This document shows, piece after piece, positions 8,710 through 18,573 of a DNA stretch of 64,000 nt. The translations under genes and the position numbers were made by a program. This DNA is from Methylococcus capsulatus (GTDB taxonomy: Bacteria; Pseudomonadota; Gammaproteobacteria; Methylococcales; Methylococcaceae), in NCBI RefSeq assembly GCF_036864975.1, contig NZ_CP104311.1, forward strand, positions 908,001-972,000. Direction: 5' to 3'. Position 1 is the stretch's first letter; every line of letters begins with the position of its first letter. A model generated the notes under the pieces. The model had not been told where the DNA came from. It saw nothing but the letters and a program-made list of their open reading frames with translations, and searched no databases.

Positions 8710-11486
8710 ACGATCTACTCAAACACCGAGAGCAAGACTCCGGCCCTGTGGAATGTCTCGGACTCAGCTTCCCCAACGACCAGGCCCGCCGCGAACACTT
8801 TCTTAAGCTGCTCGCCGAAAAGCTGAAGGACCCGGAATTCCGCAAGCAGGAAGGTTTCCCGCAGGGGACGGATGAGGCGATCCTGGCCATGTCCGACCCG
8901 CCGTACTACACCGCTTGTCCGAACCCCTGGCTCGCGGATTTCGCCAAGTACTACGGCAAGCCCTACGACCCGAACGAACCGTACCGGCGCGAGCCGCTGG
9001 CCATCGACGTCTCGGTGGGCAAGACCGACCCGATCTACAAGGCGCATTCCTACCACACCAAGGTGCCGCACCTGGCTATCGTGCCATCGATCCTGCACTA
9101 CACACAGCCGGGTGACATCGTCCTCGACGGCTTCGCGGGATCAGGCATGACAGGCGTTGCCGCGCAGTGGTGCGCTTCCGCGCCTGCGGCCTACCGGCAT
9201 GAGCTGGAGATGGAGTGGAAGAAGCAAGGCAAGCCAGCGCCGAAGTGGGGAGCACGTCGCGTCATCCTCAACGATCTGTCGCCGGCGGCCACCTTCATCG
9301 CGGCCAACTACAACCTGCCGTTCGATGTGGACGCCTTCGCCAGGGCAGGCAAGCAACTGCTCGATGAGCTGGAAGCCGAAATCGGCTGGATGTACGAGAC
9401 CCTGCATTCGGACGGCAAGACCAAGGGGAGAATTGAATACACCGTTTGGAGCGAGGTCTTCACCTGCCCGGAGTGCGCGGGGGAGGTGAATTTTCTCGAC
9501 GAGGCGCTGGACGAGGACAGTAAGCGAGTACGAGAAACTTTCCCGTGCCCGCATTGTGGGGCGGAGCTGACGAAGAAAAAACTGGAACGGCTGTACGTCT
9601 CAAAGCTGGACCCCATCACCGGAAAGACGCTCCAGACTCCCATGCGCGAGCCGACGTTGATTTCTTATCGCGTTGGCAAGAATCGCTACGAAAAAACGCC
9701 AGATGCTGATGATTTGGCACTACTGGCCCAAATCGAGACACTGGCATTACCACGGTATGTTCCTGTCGTTGAGTATCCCTATGCTGACATGTGGGAAGCG
9801 CCGCGGATGCGCGACAAGGGAATCACGCACACTCATCACCTCTTCCTCCCCCGCGCCGCCCAGGCGATGGGCCGGCTGTGGGCAAAGGCGCGCGCCCATC
9901 CCGATGCGCGCATCCGGGCGTTTTTGTTATTCATGGTGGAGCAGGCGATATGGGGCTTGTCGGTGCTAAATCGATACGGCCCAACGCACTTTTCACAAGT
10001 GAACCGCATGCTCACCGGCGTCTATTACGTCGCTTCACAGCACGCTGAATGCAGCCCTTGGTACAACCTGGGCGGCAAACTCGACCGTCTGATCAAAGCG
10101 TTCCGTGATTACAAAATCGGCGCTGGCAGGACGGCAATCTCCACCGGCACCGCCGCCCGTCTGCCGCTGCCGGATGACTCGGTGGACTACATCTTCACCG
10201 ACCCGCCGTTTGGCGAAAACTTGCCCTATGCCGAACTGAATTTTTTGGTCGAGGCGTGGCACGGGGTGATGACGCAAGCCAAACTGGACGCCATCGTTGA
10301 TCGTACCAAGGAAAACCGTGCGGCTCAGAAGTCAGTAGATGATTATCGAAGGCTGATGACCGATTGCTTCGAGGAATACTTCCGTGTTCTCAAGCCCGGT
10401 CGCTGGATGACGGTAGTGTTTTCCAACACGCAGGCCGCCGTGTGGAATGGGCTGCAAACCGCTATGCAGGAAGCGGGTTTCGTCATCTCCAATGTGTCCG
10501 CGCTCGACAAGCAGCAAGGTAGTTTTAAGGCTGTCACTACAGCAGTTGCCGTCAAGCAGGACCTGGTGATCTCCGCGTACAAGCCCAACGGCGGGCTGGA
10601 GCAGCGCTTCCGCGAGCGCGGCGCCACGGAGTCCTCGGCCTGGGATTTCGTGCAGACGCACCTGCGCTATCTGCCGGTGGCCAAGACGAAAAACGGCGCG
10701 CTGGAGTTCATCGTCGAGCGCGACCCGCGCATCCTGTTCGACCGGATGGTAGCCTGGTTCGTGCGCCACGGCGCGGCTGTGCCGCTTTCCAGCCAGGAGT
10801 TTCAGCACGGCCTGCACGTCCGCTTTCCCGAGCGGGACGGCATGGTGTTCCTGCCCGAGCAGGTGGCCGAATACGACAAGAAGCGCGCACTGATGGCGCA
10901 AGCGCCGCAGATGGAGCTGTTCGTTTCGGACGAGCGCAGTGCCATCGACTGGCTGACTGACTTCCTCAAAAAGCGCCCCTCGACCTACCAGGAGATTCAC
11001 CCTGAGTTCACGGTGCAGCTCGGCGCCGGCTGGAAGAAGCACGAGAGCAAGCCCGAGCTCGCAGCGCTGCTGGAGGATAACTTCCTCCGGTATGACGGTA
11101 CCGGCGAGGTGCCGAGCCAGATCCACGCCTACCTTTCGACCAACTTCAAGGATCTGCGCGGCCTGGACAAGAACGATCCGCGCCTGATCGCCAAGGCCAA
11201 GGATCGCTGGTACGTGCCCGATCCGAACAAAGCGCAGGACCTGGAGAAGAAACGCGAGAAGGCACTGCTGAAAGAATTCCAGACCTACCTGAGCTTCACC
11301 GGTCGCCGGCTCAAAGAGTTCCGGCTGGAAGCGCTGCGCGCCGGCTTCAAGGACGCCTGGAGCAAGAAGGATTACCAGACCATCATCAAGGTGGCCCAGA
11401 AGATCCCGGACGAGGCGCTGCAGGAAGACGAGAAGCTGCTGCTCTGGTATGACCAGGCACTGACGAGAATGGAGGGGGGCCTATGA
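8706..11486 (+). CDS. pglXI: BREX type 3 DNA adenine methyltransferase PglXI
   Basis: 926 residues from the ATG at 8706, which overlaps the upstream stop as ATGA. A motif I-like FAGSGMTG lies near residue 142. Two DPPY/F motifs are present: SDPPYY near 62 and TDPPFG near 497. Between them is a zinc ribbon (CPEC near 253, CPHC near 280). A split methyltransferase fold with inserted Zn ribbon matches the large DUF1156-like PglXI of type 3 BREX. In BREX the enzyme methylates adenine in host DNA as the self mark. Its end overlaps accessory cassette 2 by ATGA. Confidence 0.85.
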   Translation: MNDLLKHREQDSGPVECLGLSFPNDQARREHFLKLLAEKLKDPEFRKQEGFPQGTDEAILAMSDPPYYTACPNPWLADFAKYYGKPYDPNEPYRREPLAIDVSVGKTDPIYKAHSYHTKVPHLAIVPSILHYTQPGDIVLDGFAGSGMTGVAAQWCASAPAAYRHELEMEWKKQGKPAPKWGARRVILNDLSPAATFIAANYNLPFDVDAFARAGKQLLDELEAEIGWMYETLHSDGKTKGRIEYTVWSEVFTCPECAGEVNFLDEALDEDSKRVRETFPCPHCGAELTKKKLERLYVSKLDPITGKTLQTPMREPTLISYRVGKNRYEKTPDADDLALLAQIETLALPRYVPVVEYPYADMWEAPRMRDKGITHTHHLFLPRAAQAMGRLWAKARAHPDARIRAFLLFMVEQAIWGLSVLNRYGPTHFSQVNRMLTGVYYVASQHAECSPWYNLGGKLDRLIKAFRDYKIGAGRTAISTGTAARLPLPDDSVDYIFTDPPFGENLPYAELNFLVEAWHGVMTQAKLDAIVDRTKENRAAQKSVDDYRRLMTDCFEEYFRVLKPGRWMTVVFSNTQAAVWNGLQTAMQEAGFVISNVSALDKQQGSFKAVTTAVAVKQDLVISAYKPNGGLEQRFRERGATESSAWDFVQTHLRYLPVAKTKNGALEFIVERDPRILFDRMVAWFVRHGAAVPLSSQEFQHGLHVRFPERDGMVFLPEQVAEYDKKRALMAQAPQMELFVSDERSAIDWLTDFLKKRPSTYQEIHPEFTVQLGAGWKKHESKPELAALLEDNFLRYDGTGEVPSQIHAYLSTNFKDLRGLDKNDPRLIAKAKDRWYVPDPNKAQDLEKKREKALLKEFQTYLSFTGRRLKEFRLEALRAGFKDAWSKKDYQTIIKVAQKIPDEALQEDEKLLLWYDQALTRMEGGL

Positions 11487-12517
11487 GCAAGCTCAGCCAC
11501 ATCAAGCTGGAGAATTTCACCGCCTTTGCCAGCCTGGACCAGGCGTTCTCCCCAGGCGTCAACGTGATCATCGGCGCCAACGGCACGGGTAAGACCCACC
11601 TGCTCAAGGTGCTCTATGCCGCCGCGGCGATCACCTTGGGCGAAGACCGGGAAAGAGGCTTTGCCCGCAAGCTGCTCGGCGTCTTCAATCCCTACCAGGC
11701 GCGCATGACACGTCTGATACGACGACAGCAGGGCTTGCCCGCTGCCGAGATCAGCATCGCGCGAGAGGATGGCGCCAAGCTCAAGACGGTCATCGACAAC
11801 CGGAAGGCGGACGTCAACGATGTGCGCGTCTCTGGGGAAACCAAGTGGCTGAGCATCAGCATGGAGTCCGCGTACATTCCGGTCAAGGAAATGCTGGCCC
11901 ACGCACCCGGTTTTCTGGCGACGGCATCGAAGCGGGAGATCGCCTTCGAGGATGTCTATGTCGACATCATCAAGAAGTCCTTTCTGCCAAAACTCAGAGG
12001 CCAACCCCATGATAACCGTAAACGGCTTTTGAATGCTTTGCAAAAAGCGATCGAAGGAAAGGTAATTGCCAAGGGCGAACATTTCTTTCTTAAGAATAGC
12101 CAGGGTGAATTGGAGTTCACTTTGCTGGCCGAGGGCATGCGCAAGCTTGCGCTGATCTGGTTGCTAATCCAGAACGGCACGCTCTTGTCCGGCTCGCTGC
12201 TCTTCTGGGACGAACCCGAGGCCAACCTGAACCCCTCTCTCATGGGCGAGGTCGTCGAAATCATTCTGGAACTGCATCGGCTTGGGGTTCAGGTCTTCCT
12301 GACCACCCACAACTATGTTCTGCTCAAGGAGTTCGACCTGCGGCAGAAAAAGGGTGATGCCATCCGCTATATCTCGCTGTATCGCGATGAGCAGAAGGCG
12401 GTCGTGGCCAACGCCAGCGACAGCTACACGGGCATCGACCCCAATGCCATCACCGGAACCTTCAGCGACCTATACGACCGCGAGCTGAAGCGCAGCCTGG
12501 GAGGGTTGGTCGAATGA
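11483..12517 (+). CDS. AAA/ABC-type ATPase, accessory cassette 2
   Basis: 344 residues. Walker A GANGTGKT is at 31-38, LLFWDEPEANLNP near residue 242 is Walker B with the D-loop Asn, and LTTHNYVLLKEF near 273 is the switch region. It belongs to the RecF/SMC-like AAA_15/21 ATPases. Both ends overlap their neighbours by four bases (ATGA at 11483 and at 12514), so it is read as part of the BREX polycistron. It is not a close copy of the cassette 1 ATPase. It probably licenses the nuclease encoded next. Confidence 0.8.
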   Translation: MSKLSHIKLENFTAFASLDQAFSPGVNVIIGANGTGKTHLLKVLYAAAAITLGEDRERGFARKLLGVFNPYQARMTRLIRRQQGLPAAEISIAREDGAKLKTVIDNRKADVNDVRVSGETKWLSISMESAYIPVKEMLAHAPGFLATASKREIAFEDVYVDIIKKSFLPKLRGQPHDNRKRLLNALQKAIEGKVIAKGEHFFLKNSQGELEFTLLAEGMRKLALIWLLIQNGTLLSGSLLFWDEPEANLNPSLMGEVVEIILELHRLGVQVFLTTHNYVLLKEFDLRQKKGDAIRYISLYRDEQKAVVANASDSYTGIDPNAITGTFSDLYDRELKRSLGGLVE

Positions 12518-13023
12518 CGTCTTTGGCCGAGGGGGACTTGCAGATCGCCTTGCCGGCCGGGGCCGCTGGGCGAAAGTTCGATGATGGGGCGACTCACGGG
12601 CTTTCCCACTGCATGAAGGCCGTGGATTTCATCGTGGAGCTGGATGAGAGGATTCTTTTCATCGAGTTCAAGGACCCGGATCACCCGGCCGCGCAACCCA
12701 AAGATCGGAACACGTTTCTGACAAAGATTCTGAGTGGCGGCTTGGATTCAGACCTGAAGACGAAATATCGGGACTCCTTCCTCTACGAATGGGGAGCCGG
12801 CCGAGTGACCAAGCCGATCTACTACCTCGTGTTGATTGGCGCGAGCAGCTTGTCCGAGGCGGAATTGCTAGCCAGAACAGATGCCCTGCGGCGGCAGCTC
12901 CCCGCCCATGGACCTGGTGACAGACCCTGGAAGAAGCCATTTGTCGCCGGTTGTGGCGTCATGAATATTGAGACGTGGAACAAGGCCTTGCCACAGTTTC
13001 CCGTCAACAGACTCAGCGCATGA
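12514..13023 (+). CDS. Small PD-(D/E)XK-like nuclease, accessory cassette 2
   Basis: 169 residues, overlapping the ATPase by ATGA and brxHII by four bases. I do not recognise a named family. The segment VDFIVELDERILFIEFKD (Asp38, Glu51, Lys53) is a textbook D-x(n)-E-x-K active site on two adjacent strands, and a later strand PIYYLVLIGASSL fits the fold. Paired with an ABC-type ATPase this looks like a defence effector module. Catalysis is inferred from the motif alone; it could also be an inactive DNA-binding relative. Confidence 0.6.
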   Translation: MTSLAEGDLQIALPAGAAGRKFDDGATHGLSHCMKAVDFIVELDERILFIEFKDPDHPAAQPKDRNTFLTKILSGGLDSDLKTKYRDSFLYEWGAGRVTKPIYYLVLIGASSLSEAELLARTDALRRQLPAHGPGDRPWKKPFVAGCGVMNIETWNKALPQFPVNRLSA

Positions 13024-15845
13024 CTGCTTGGAACGTCGGCGACTGGTGCTGGCATGCCCGGCAGGCGTCCCCCTGCCGGGTGATCGACCGCCAGGACGTG
13101 TGGGGCGAGGTCGCCTACCGCGTCTGGCTGCCGGCCAAGGATGCCGTGGTGCGCGCCCGCGCCCAGGATCTGGGCGAACTGACCAACGTGCGTCCGACGG
13201 TGGAGCAGATCCTGCACACGGTGGCCGCGGCCAAGCTGCTCGACGCGCTGGAAGACAACCTGCTGCTGGCGCCGATCCAGTCCAGCGTGGTGCCGCTGCC
13301 GCACCAGCTCTACGCGCTGAATCGGGCCATGAGCCGAGATCGCATCCGCTACTTGCTGGCGGACGAGGTGGGGCTGGGCAAGACCATCGAAGCGGGGCTG
13401 ATCCTGCGCGAGTTGAAGCTGCGCGGCATGGTGCGGCGGGTGCTGGTGGTGGCGCCGAAAAGCCTGGTGCGCCAGTGGCAGGCCGAAATGCGGCTGCACT
13501 TCGGCGAGCACTTCCGCTTCGTTGAGCCATCTGAACTCGCGGCCTTCCGTCAATGGCGCGACAACGGCACCCAGAACGACGAGAACCTCTGGCGCATGCA
13601 TGACCAGGTGATCGTCTCGCTCGACTCGGTCAAACCCATCGAAGGCCGCCGTGGTTGGAGCTTGGAGCAACTCGCCACCTACAACCGCGAGCGCTTCGAG
13701 GATCTGATCTCGGCAGGCTGGGATTTGGTGATCATCGACGAGGCACACCGCCTCGGCGGCAGTACTGAGCAGGTTGCCCGCTACAAGCTCGGTGCCGCTT
13801 TGGCCGAGGCCGCTCCCTACTTGCTGTTGCTATCCGCGACGCCGCATCAGGGCAAGACCGACCAGTTCATGCGGTTGATGCAGTTGTTGGACCGTGAGGC
13901 CTTTCCGGACGAAGGCAGCATCGACCGCGATCGGGTGCGCCCGTTCGTGATCCGCACCGAGAAGCGGGCCGCCATCGACGCGGAAGGCCAACCGCTATTC
14001 AAGCCCCGGTCCACACGACTTCACCCGGTAGCTTGGCAAGAGCGGCATGCCGCTCAGCGAAGGCTCTATGAGGCCGTGACGGACTACGTCCGGCACGGGT
14101 ACAACCAGGCGATGGCTGCCAAACAGCGGCACATCAGCTTCCTGATGATCCTGATGCAGCGGCTGGTGACGTCCAGTACGGCCGCCATCCGCGCCACCCT
14201 GGAGAAGCGCCAGGCCGTGCTGGAGGCGCCTCAGGCGCAGGCGAGCCTGTTCGAGGCAGTTGCCCCGGATGAGTGGGCAGAGCTCGACGGCCAGTCCCAG
14301 CTCGACATTGCCGTGCAGGCCAGCGGCTGGGAGCGGGAGAAGTCGGAGGTCGAGATGCTGCTGGATCTCGCCCGCGAAACCGAGCGACAGGGGACGGATG
14401 CCAAGGCAGAAGCGCTGTTGGAATTGATCTACAAGCTCCAGCAGGAGGAGAACGACCCGCAGCTCAAGGTGCTGGTCTTCACCGAGTTCGTTCCCACCCA
14501 GGCCATGCTGGCGGAGTTCCTGGAGAGCCGGGGCTTTTCGGTGGCGTTGCTCAACGGCGGGATGGACCTGGACGCGAGAACCCGCGCCCAGCAGGCCTTC
14601 TCACGAGATGTCCGGATACTGATCTCCACCGATGCCGGCGGCGAGGGCCTGAACCTCCAGTTCTGCCATGTCATCGTCAACTTCGACATGCCATGGAACC
14701 CGATGCGGCTGGAGCAGCGCATCGGCCGGGTGGACCGTATCGGCCAGCCCCATGTGGTGCGGGCCATCAACTTCGTGCTGGAAGACACGGTGGAGCACCG
14801 GGTGCGCGAGGTGCTTGAGGAGAAGCTTGCCGTCATCGCCCAAGAGTTCGGTGTCGACAAGGCAGCCGACGTGATGGATTCGGTGGAGGTGGAGCCGCTG
14901 TTCGACGAGCTGTTCGTGCATGGACTGCAAAACCCAGCATCGATCGACAAGGAATGTGATGCGCTCATCAGCCAGGTGCGCGACAAGGTCGCCGCCAGTC
15001 GCAAAGACACCGATCTGTTGACGGAAGACCACACGCTGGAAGCAGACGATGCCCGCAAGTGGCGGGATCATCCAGCGCAGTATTGGTTGGAGCGTGCGAT
15101 CACCGCCGGGTTGCCTGCGCGAGGTGGAGCGGCTGAGAAGGCAGGCGACGCTTGGCGCGTGAGGTGGGCGGACGGGAGCGAGTCACCCCGTGTCTGCTTC
15201 GACGCGCGCACCGCCGAACAGAACCCTGAGATGGAGTGGATCACGCTGGAAGATCCACGCGCCCGTGCAGTCATCAGCGAACTGCCGCGCTGCGTGGCGG
15301 GCCAGCCCCTGCCGATTGCGGCAGTCAGCGGCTTGCCCGATACGGTGCACGGCGTGTGGTCGCTGTGGGAGATCAGCATTAGCGCGTCCAATCTCTCTGA
15401 GAACTTCAACCGGCGGCGATTCTTGCCCGTGTTTGTTACCGACGATGGCCGCACCTTCGTGCCGACCGCCAAGCGGATCTGGGATTTGCTGCTGACCGAG
15501 AACGTGACGCTCGCCCCGAAGGTCGAGGTAGAGCATGCCTTGGCCTGCTTCGAAACGTCGCTGGCTGCGGCCAAGGCACAGGGGGAGCGGCTTTTTACCG
15601 AGCTGCTGGAGGAGCACCGTGCCTGGCTCGCCGAGGAGCGTGAACGGGCGCGCTACGCCTTTGAAGCGCGCTACCAGGCGATAGGCCGCATAGGCCTTCC
15701 CGCGGTCAGGGAGCACCGGCGCAAACGGCTCGAAGCCGAGCACGAGACGCGTCTGGCAGCGCTGGCGGATGCGGAAGCCTGCACGCCGGATCTCAACGCC
15801 GTGCTGATGTTGAGAGTCGGCCAATCGGGAGGTGCACAGGCATGA
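13020..15845 (+). CDS. brxHII: BREX type 3 SNF2-like helicase BrxHII
   Basis: 941 residues from the ATG at 13020, overlapping the nuclease stop; an upstream ATG at 12975 would give 956 residues but lies deep in the previous gene. Superfamily 2 motifs are clear: ADEVGLGKTIEAG near residue 115 (motif I), IIDEAHR near 239 (II), LLLSATPHQGK (III), and the C-terminal TDAGGEGLNLQ with EQRIGRVDRIGQ (V and VI). The C-terminal part is a Glu/Arg/Ala-rich helical region. This class of SNF2 helicase lies between pglXI and pglZ in type 3 BREX. It probably translocates on duplex DNA. Confidence 0.85.
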   Translation: MTAWNVGDWCWHARQASPCRVIDRQDVWGEVAYRVWLPAKDAVVRARAQDLGELTNVRPTVEQILHTVAAAKLLDALEDNLLLAPIQSSVVPLPHQLYALNRAMSRDRIRYLLADEVGLGKTIEAGLILRELKLRGMVRRVLVVAPKSLVRQWQAEMRLHFGEHFRFVEPSELAAFRQWRDNGTQNDENLWRMHDQVIVSLDSVKPIEGRRGWSLEQLATYNRERFEDLISAGWDLVIIDEAHRLGGSTEQVARYKLGAALAEAAPYLLLLSATPHQGKTDQFMRLMQLLDREAFPDEGSIDRDRVRPFVIRTEKRAAIDAEGQPLFKPRSTRLHPVAWQERHAAQRRLYEAVTDYVRHGYNQAMAAKQRHISFLMILMQRLVTSSTAAIRATLEKRQAVLEAPQAQASLFEAVAPDEWAELDGQSQLDIAVQASGWEREKSEVEMLLDLARETERQGTDAKAEALLELIYKLQQEENDPQLKVLVFTEFVPTQAMLAEFLESRGFSVALLNGGMDLDARTRAQQAFSRDVRILISTDAGGEGLNLQFCHVIVNFDMPWNPMRLEQRIGRVDRIGQPHVVRAINFVLEDTVEHRVREVLEEKLAVIAQEFGVDKAADVMDSVEVEPLFDELFVHGLQNPASIDKECDALISQVRDKVAASRKDTDLLTEDHTLEADDARKWRDHPAQYWLERAITAGLPARGGAAEKAGDAWRVRWADGSESPRVCFDARTAEQNPEMEWITLEDPRARAVISELPRCVAGQPLPIAAVSGLPDTVHGVWSLWEISISASNLSENFNRRRFLPVFVTDDGRTFVPTAKRIWDLLLTENVTLAPKVEVEHALACFETSLAAAKAQGERLFTELLEEHRAWLAEERERARYAFEARYQAIGRIGLPAVREHRRKRLEAEHETRLAALADAEACTPDLNAVLMLRVGQSGGAQA

Positions 15846-17836
15846 CCGCATGGGCTGATCGCATCCTGAAGGAGTTCCCCTCCGATCTCGCCCGGCTGTG
15901 GATTGTCACCGACCCGGACGACGTGTTACTGGATGAGCAGGTGTTGTCTGGCCTGCGCGAGCGCGGTTTCGACGTATTGCCTTTCGAGGACAGCATCGCC
16001 TTCCGGGCAGAGTACGAGGAGCGCTATCGGGCGGCGTGGGAACGCGGGGAGCCTGGCCCGTCCCGCGCCTTGGTCCTCCAGTTGCGTGGCACGGCCCTGG
16101 GCGAACTGCCTTGGGACTACTTGCGCCAGGCGCGCAAGGTCAGTCTGGGGCTTGTAGAGCTGTTTCCGAAACTGAGCTATGCGGTGGTCAGGCAGCTGGG
16201 CAGCGAGATGCTACCCGCGCTGTTCGAGGCGCAGGCGCGGCACGTTCATCAGTCGCTGGGTGAGGCGGCGACGAAGGAGTTTGTGCTGACGCACATCTTC
16301 CGGATCAGCCCGCATCTGATCACCCGGCCAGAGGACCTTTGGCGTGAGCTGCTCCGTCTGCACTACCGCGAGGCACTGCTGCCGCCCGTGTTGGCGGAGC
16401 ACGTGGAGCATGTGCTCGGTGAGCGAACGATCTTCACGGGCATTCCTGTCGCCGATCTGTTTTCGCAGAAGAGCTTCGCGCTGCGCGTGGTGCAGGACGC
16501 TTGGTATCGCTATCTGACCAAGCTGGGGCTCACCGGAACGCGAACGGGGGAGCCGGAGCCGCCGGACTATGTGCCCAAGCTCGACATCCCGTTCGATCAC
16601 CACGATGTCCGTGTGATTGTCGATTCGATGTTTCTGGACGGCACGCTACACCCGCTGGCGATCCAGGGTGTGCCGGTCAACCTGCCGGAATGGGCGAAAG
16701 CGGGTGTTGTGCAGGATCCGTTGTCGATGCGGAATCTGGTGCTTGAGGGCATCAAGAACCTCGAGGATGAGATCCCGACCTCTGCTTCTCCCTACCGCGA
16801 CTGGACCCATTTCTCGCGTCGGATCGGCGAGGTGATCTCGCGTTTCCACGGTCTGGACGCGGCCCGGGCAGAAAGCCTGAAGGACGAAATGCGGGGCTTG
16901 GTGAGCGATGCAGACAGCCGGCTGCAAGAGTGGGTTGAAACGCACTACGCCGATTTGCCGTCCCTGCCAGCGGCCAAGGCGCCTGTCATGGTCCATCACG
17001 TGCCGCGATACCTTGCGATGCGCCGAGCGCGTGGCGAGGAGAAGATCGCGCTCGTGGTCTTTGACGGGCTGGCGGTAGATCAGTGGACCCAGATTCGCGA
17101 GTGCATCGTTCATCGAGCGCCGCGACTGATGTTCGACGAGAACGCTTGTTTTGCGTGGCTGCCAACCCTGACGTCGGTTTCCAGGCAGGCGCTGTTCTCC
17201 GGCCTGCGCCCACGCGAGTTCGCCGACAGCATCGAGACCACCTCGAAAGAGCCCCAGCACTGGACGCGGTTCTGGCAAGACCACGGACTTCGCGCCAATG
17301 AGGTCTTGTACCGCAAATCGCTCAAGCGCATGGATGACCTTCCTGAGCTGGAATCTCTGCTCTCGAGCCCATCCGTGAAGATTGCAGGTCTGGTCGTGGA
17401 TACGGTCGACGAGATCATCCACGGCGCCGTGCTCGGCAAGCGCGGCGTTGCAACCCAGATTGGAAATTGGTGCGAATCGGGCTTTGTGGATCGCCTGTTT
17501 GCGATGCTGCTGGAGAACGGATTCCACGTCTACCTGACCGCTGATCACGGCAATGCCGAAGCGGTAGGGATTGGCCGTCCGAACCAGGGTGTCGCCTCGG
17601 AACTGCGCGGAGAGCGTGTCCGGACGTATCGCAGTGGGACTTTGGTTGCGGAGACAGCAGCGGCAAATCCGGACACCTTCCGTCTTGATGTCGCTGGACT
17701 TCCGGCGAACTTCATGCCGCTATTTGCAGGAGGGCGTGGGGCATTCGTGCCGAAGGGTGACCAGGTCGTGGTCCACGGTGGCATGTCCCTGGAAGAACTG
17801 ATCGTGCCCTTCGTGAGAGTGAGTTACGTAAATTGA
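15842..17836 (+). CDS. pglZ: BREX type 3 phosphatase-domain protein PglZ
   Basis: 664 residues, ATGA overlap with brxHII. The second half is an alkaline-phosphatase superfamily core: ALVVFDGLAVDQW near residue 404 gives the first metal-binding Asp, TLTSVSRQALFSGLRP near 440 holds the Thr/Ser nucleophile region, and LTADHGNAEAVG near 565 gives the second metal site. The N-terminal 250 residues match the variable PglZ arm. PglZ is the defining BREX gene. Its last codons overlap the next gene by TTGA. Confidence 0.88.
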   Translation: MTAWADRILKEFPSDLARLWIVTDPDDVLLDEQVLSGLRERGFDVLPFEDSIAFRAEYEERYRAAWERGEPGPSRALVLQLRGTALGELPWDYLRQARKVSLGLVELFPKLSYAVVRQLGSEMLPALFEAQARHVHQSLGEAATKEFVLTHIFRISPHLITRPEDLWRELLRLHYREALLPPVLAEHVEHVLGERTIFTGIPVADLFSQKSFALRVVQDAWYRYLTKLGLTGTRTGEPEPPDYVPKLDIPFDHHDVRVIVDSMFLDGTLHPLAIQGVPVNLPEWAKAGVVQDPLSMRNLVLEGIKNLEDEIPTSASPYRDWTHFSRRIGEVISRFHGLDAARAESLKDEMRGLVSDADSRLQEWVETHYADLPSLPAAKAPVMVHHVPRYLAMRRARGEEKIALVVFDGLAVDQWTQIRECIVHRAPRLMFDENACFAWLPTLTSVSRQALFSGLRPREFADSIETTSKEPQHWTRFWQDHGLRANEVLYRKSLKRMDDLPELESLLSSPSVKIAGLVVDTVDEIIHGAVLGKRGVATQIGNWCESGFVDRLFAMLLENGFHVYLTADHGNAEAVGIGRPNQGVASELRGERVRTYRSGTLVAETAAANPDTFRLDVAGLPANFMPLFAGGRGAFVPKGDQVVVHGGMSLEELIVPFVRVSYVN

Positions 17837-18564
17837 ATCGAATGAAGTCATCAGCACCGCAAATTGGCTTCGACCGCTTCATACCGCTGGAGTGGGCGGC
17901 GGCTGCGCTGCGGGTGCGTGCTGATCTGGGGACGCTCGATGATCTGAATGCCCTGTTGGACGCAGCCGAACTGGGTGTGGCAGCACGAAAGAAGACACGG
18001 ACTGTACTGAATCGTTTGTGGCTTGAGCCACGCCCCGAACTCGCCGACTTCGCCGAGCGTGCCGTCGCGATCTTCAAGGCCGACCCGAGCGTCCCTATCG
18101 CCGCCCTGACCTGGGGCATGGCCATTGCCACCTATCCGTTCTTCGGCAAGGTGGCGGAGCTGGTGGGGCGCCTCTCGGCGTTGCAAGGTGACTGTGCTTC
18201 GGCGGAAGTCCATCGCCGAATGAGCGAAACCTATGGCGAACGCGAAGGCACGTACCGGATGACCAACATGGTGCTGCAGTCGCAGGCGAGCTGGGGCGCA
18301 ATCGAGCGCATCGAGAAAGGCAAGCGCCTCGTGCGCATGAAGCCGATCGTGGTCAGCAACGAACAGGCTGTGGCCTGGCTTGTCGAGGCGGCGCTGCGTT
18401 ACTTCGGCAAAGCCGTATCGGTTCCGACGCTGTCGTCCTTGGCGGTGCTTTATCCATTCGTGCTGGATCAGCCGCTGGGCTACCTTGCATCAAAGAGCCC
18501 GAACCTGGAAGTGAGGTCGGAGGGAGCCGGAATCCAGTTCGTGTGCCTGCATCCCGCACGGTGA
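17833..18564 (+). CDS. brxA: BrxA-like (DUF1819-like) BREX protein
   Basis: 243 residues from the TTG at 17833, which gives a TTGA overlap with pglZ; the in-frame ATG at 17842 is equally possible. The layout resembles BrxA/DUF1819: a helix-rich N-terminus, a KKTRTVLNRLW segment, a WGMAIATYPFFGKVAELVGRL helix and a C-terminal winged-helix-like block with YRMTNMVLQSQASWG. BrxA is a DNA-binding protein of BREX and is last in the usual type 3 order, as here. I could not confirm the family by alignment, so the symbol is tentative. Confidence 0.55.
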   Translation: MNRMKSSAPQIGFDRFIPLEWAAAALRVRADLGTLDDLNALLDAAELGVAARKKTRTVLNRLWLEPRPELADFAERAVAIFKADPSVPIAALTWGMAIATYPFFGKVAELVGRLSALQGDCASAEVHRRMSETYGEREGTYRMTNMVLQSQASWGAIERIEKGKRLVRMKPIVVSNEQAVAWLVEAALRYFGKAVSVPTLSSLAVLYPFVLDQPLGYLASKSPNLEVRSEGAGIQFVCLHPAR

Positions 18565-18573
18565 CGATCGTTC

